From: an uncultured bacterium
GTDB lineage: Bacteria; Bdellovibrionota_C; UBA2361; SZUA-149; CALKYB01
Length of the DNA stretch: 5,469 bases
Direction: 5' to 3'
NCBI GenBank assembly: GCA_938022485.1
Contig: CALIEE010000149.1
Coordinates: 1 to 5,469, forward strand
The first letter of the stretch is position 1. Every line of letters starts with the position of its first letter. Shown here piece by piece: positions 4,978 through 5,469 of the stretch. The translations under genes and the position numbers were made by a program. The notes beneath the pieces are model-generated. The model had not been told where the DNA came from and did no database searches. It saw nothing but the letters and a program-made list of their open reading frames with translations.

Positions 4978-5164
4978 AGGAAAACTATCAATAAAACCCT
5001 ATAAGCTTCATCTACCGGGGCTGCTTCTAACATAAGATATAAAATTTGTCATTATTCAACTTGATATTTCGCTGGGAAGTGCTTGTAAGTAACTGGTTTA
5101 TATCAAAAAATAGAGCTGGGCAGCGGAGGCTGTGTTTTGAAGAATCTGTAGGGAAATGGATTAG
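4978..5164. other. Rest of the 309-bp gap between the two minus-strand genes
   Basis: AT-rich DNA with no protein gene seen. On the minus strand TTGAAT and ATGACA words occur around 5050-5065, but no -10 hexamer stands at a convincing distance, so I do not call a promoter for the 4426-4917 gene. TATAAGCTTC (5000-5009), followed one base later by TCTAC, repeats a word found at 3471-3480; this may be chance. Confidence 0.4.
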
Positions 5165-5214
5165 AAAAAAGTGGGAGGCAGCATGATATCCTTAAAAAAC
5201 TGCCTAAATTCCAC
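5165..5214 (-). terminator. Rho-independent terminator of the partial minus-strand gene
   Basis: Read on the minus strand, GTGG then AGGCAG pairs with CTGCCT then CCAC, ten pairs interrupted by an asymmetric internal loop (five bases against one). The stem closes an AT-rich 18-base loop and is followed at once by six T. It begins 12 bp after the stop codon at 5227, the expected place for the end of that transcript. Confidence 0.65.
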
Positions 5215-5226
5215 CTTTACTGATTA

Positions 5227-5469
5227 CTAGACTTTGTCTTTTTCAATTGCGGTCATAGGCGTAAGTGATAGTAGCCCTGGCGCCATTTCCGCTTTACCAC
5301 AGTGGTAACATAAGGTTCCATTCTCTAATCGAATGAAATCTATCCCTAGTTCTTTGAGAACTCTTACAGCTTCCTCAGTATCCGTAATCCTTTGGTTCGT
5401 ACAAATTTTAATTCGAACATTCAGTGGCTCTCCATTTTCTCTAGCAAAACAGATTCCATCAAATTCGCT
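5227..5469 (-). CDS. Hypothetical protein with a CxxC motif, C-terminal part (5' end outside window)
   Basis: The minus-strand frame is open from the window edge to TAG (complement of 5227-5229), giving 80 residues of the C-terminus. The end of the frame is followed by an intrinsic terminator, which supports a real gene. The visible part contains a short amphipathic helix (DTEEAVRVLKELGID, about 30-44), then LENGTLCYHCGKAEM, in which Cys54 and Cys57 form a CxxC-G pair as in small zinc ribbons or knuckles. Further cysteines are at positions 7 and 23. The tail (LLSLTPMTAIEKDKV) is unremarkable. I recognise no family from this fragment. If the two other cysteines join the CxxC pair, a four-Cys zinc site is possible, but nothing in view proves it. 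Confidence 0.65.
   Translation of the reverse strand, partial: SEFDGICFARENGEPLNVRIKICTNQRITDTEEAVRVLKELGIDFIRLENGTLCYHCGKAEMAPGLLSLTPMTAIEKDKV

Noticed and set aside
3471..5009. Shared words TATAAGCTTC (3471-3480 and 5000-5009), each followed shortly by TCTAC, and TTGAGAAC near both, as a third copy of the repeat family.
   Set aside because: Direct 10-mers of this kind are expected by chance in a 5.5-kb window; the 5000-5009 site lacks the other blocks shared by 3415-3466 and 4171-4228, and the spacing to TTGAGAAC differs greatly.

Overview
This window looks like part of a bacterial chromosome of moderately low GC. Genes use ATG (possibly GTG or TTG) starts and all three standard stops. No marker gene identifies the phylum. 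The layout suggests an accessory or loosely organised region: genes lie singly, on both strands, separated by 180 to 400 bp gaps, with no tight operon.

Left part (1-2425). The window opens inside a GT4-type glycosyltransferase (2-517, 5' end missing). A promoter candidate (597-626) and a leader of about 200 nt with a 10-bp inverted repeat precede an ATP-grasp enzyme of the D-alanine-D-alanine ligase superfamily (828-2033). A possible small single-pass membrane protein (2216-2425) follows and converges with the next gene.

Middle (2409-4425). A multi-spanning RDD-like membrane protein lies on the minus strand (2409-3131). It is divergent from a plus-strand gene (3526-4149) whose product keeps the complete zinc and catalytic signature of beta-carbonic anhydrases (C-x-D-x-R, then H-x-x-C 53 residues after the first Cys), in an unusual context with about 100 residues ahead of it. 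The 394-bp divergent gap holds a series of palindromes and strong hairpins. A segment of it (3415-3466) recurs in inverted orientation just downstream of the carbonic-anhydrase-like gene (4171-4228), so the gene is bracketed by imperfect inverted repeats. The following convergent gap (4150-4425) has a further pair of long inverted repeats in crossed, pseudoknot-like order.

Right part (4426-5469). Two minus-strand genes of unknown function follow. One is complete (4426-4917) and has a 10-bp stem-loop ending just upstream of its Shine-Dalgarno site. The other is only a C-terminal part with a CxxC motif (5227-5469), followed by a good intrinsic terminator (5165-5214).

Nothing shows that these genes form one pathway. 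The most distinctive signal is in the non-coding DNA: structured leaders and inverted repeats around single genes, above all around the carbonic-anhydrase-like gene. No tRNA, rRNA, CRISPR array, transposase or integrase was seen.
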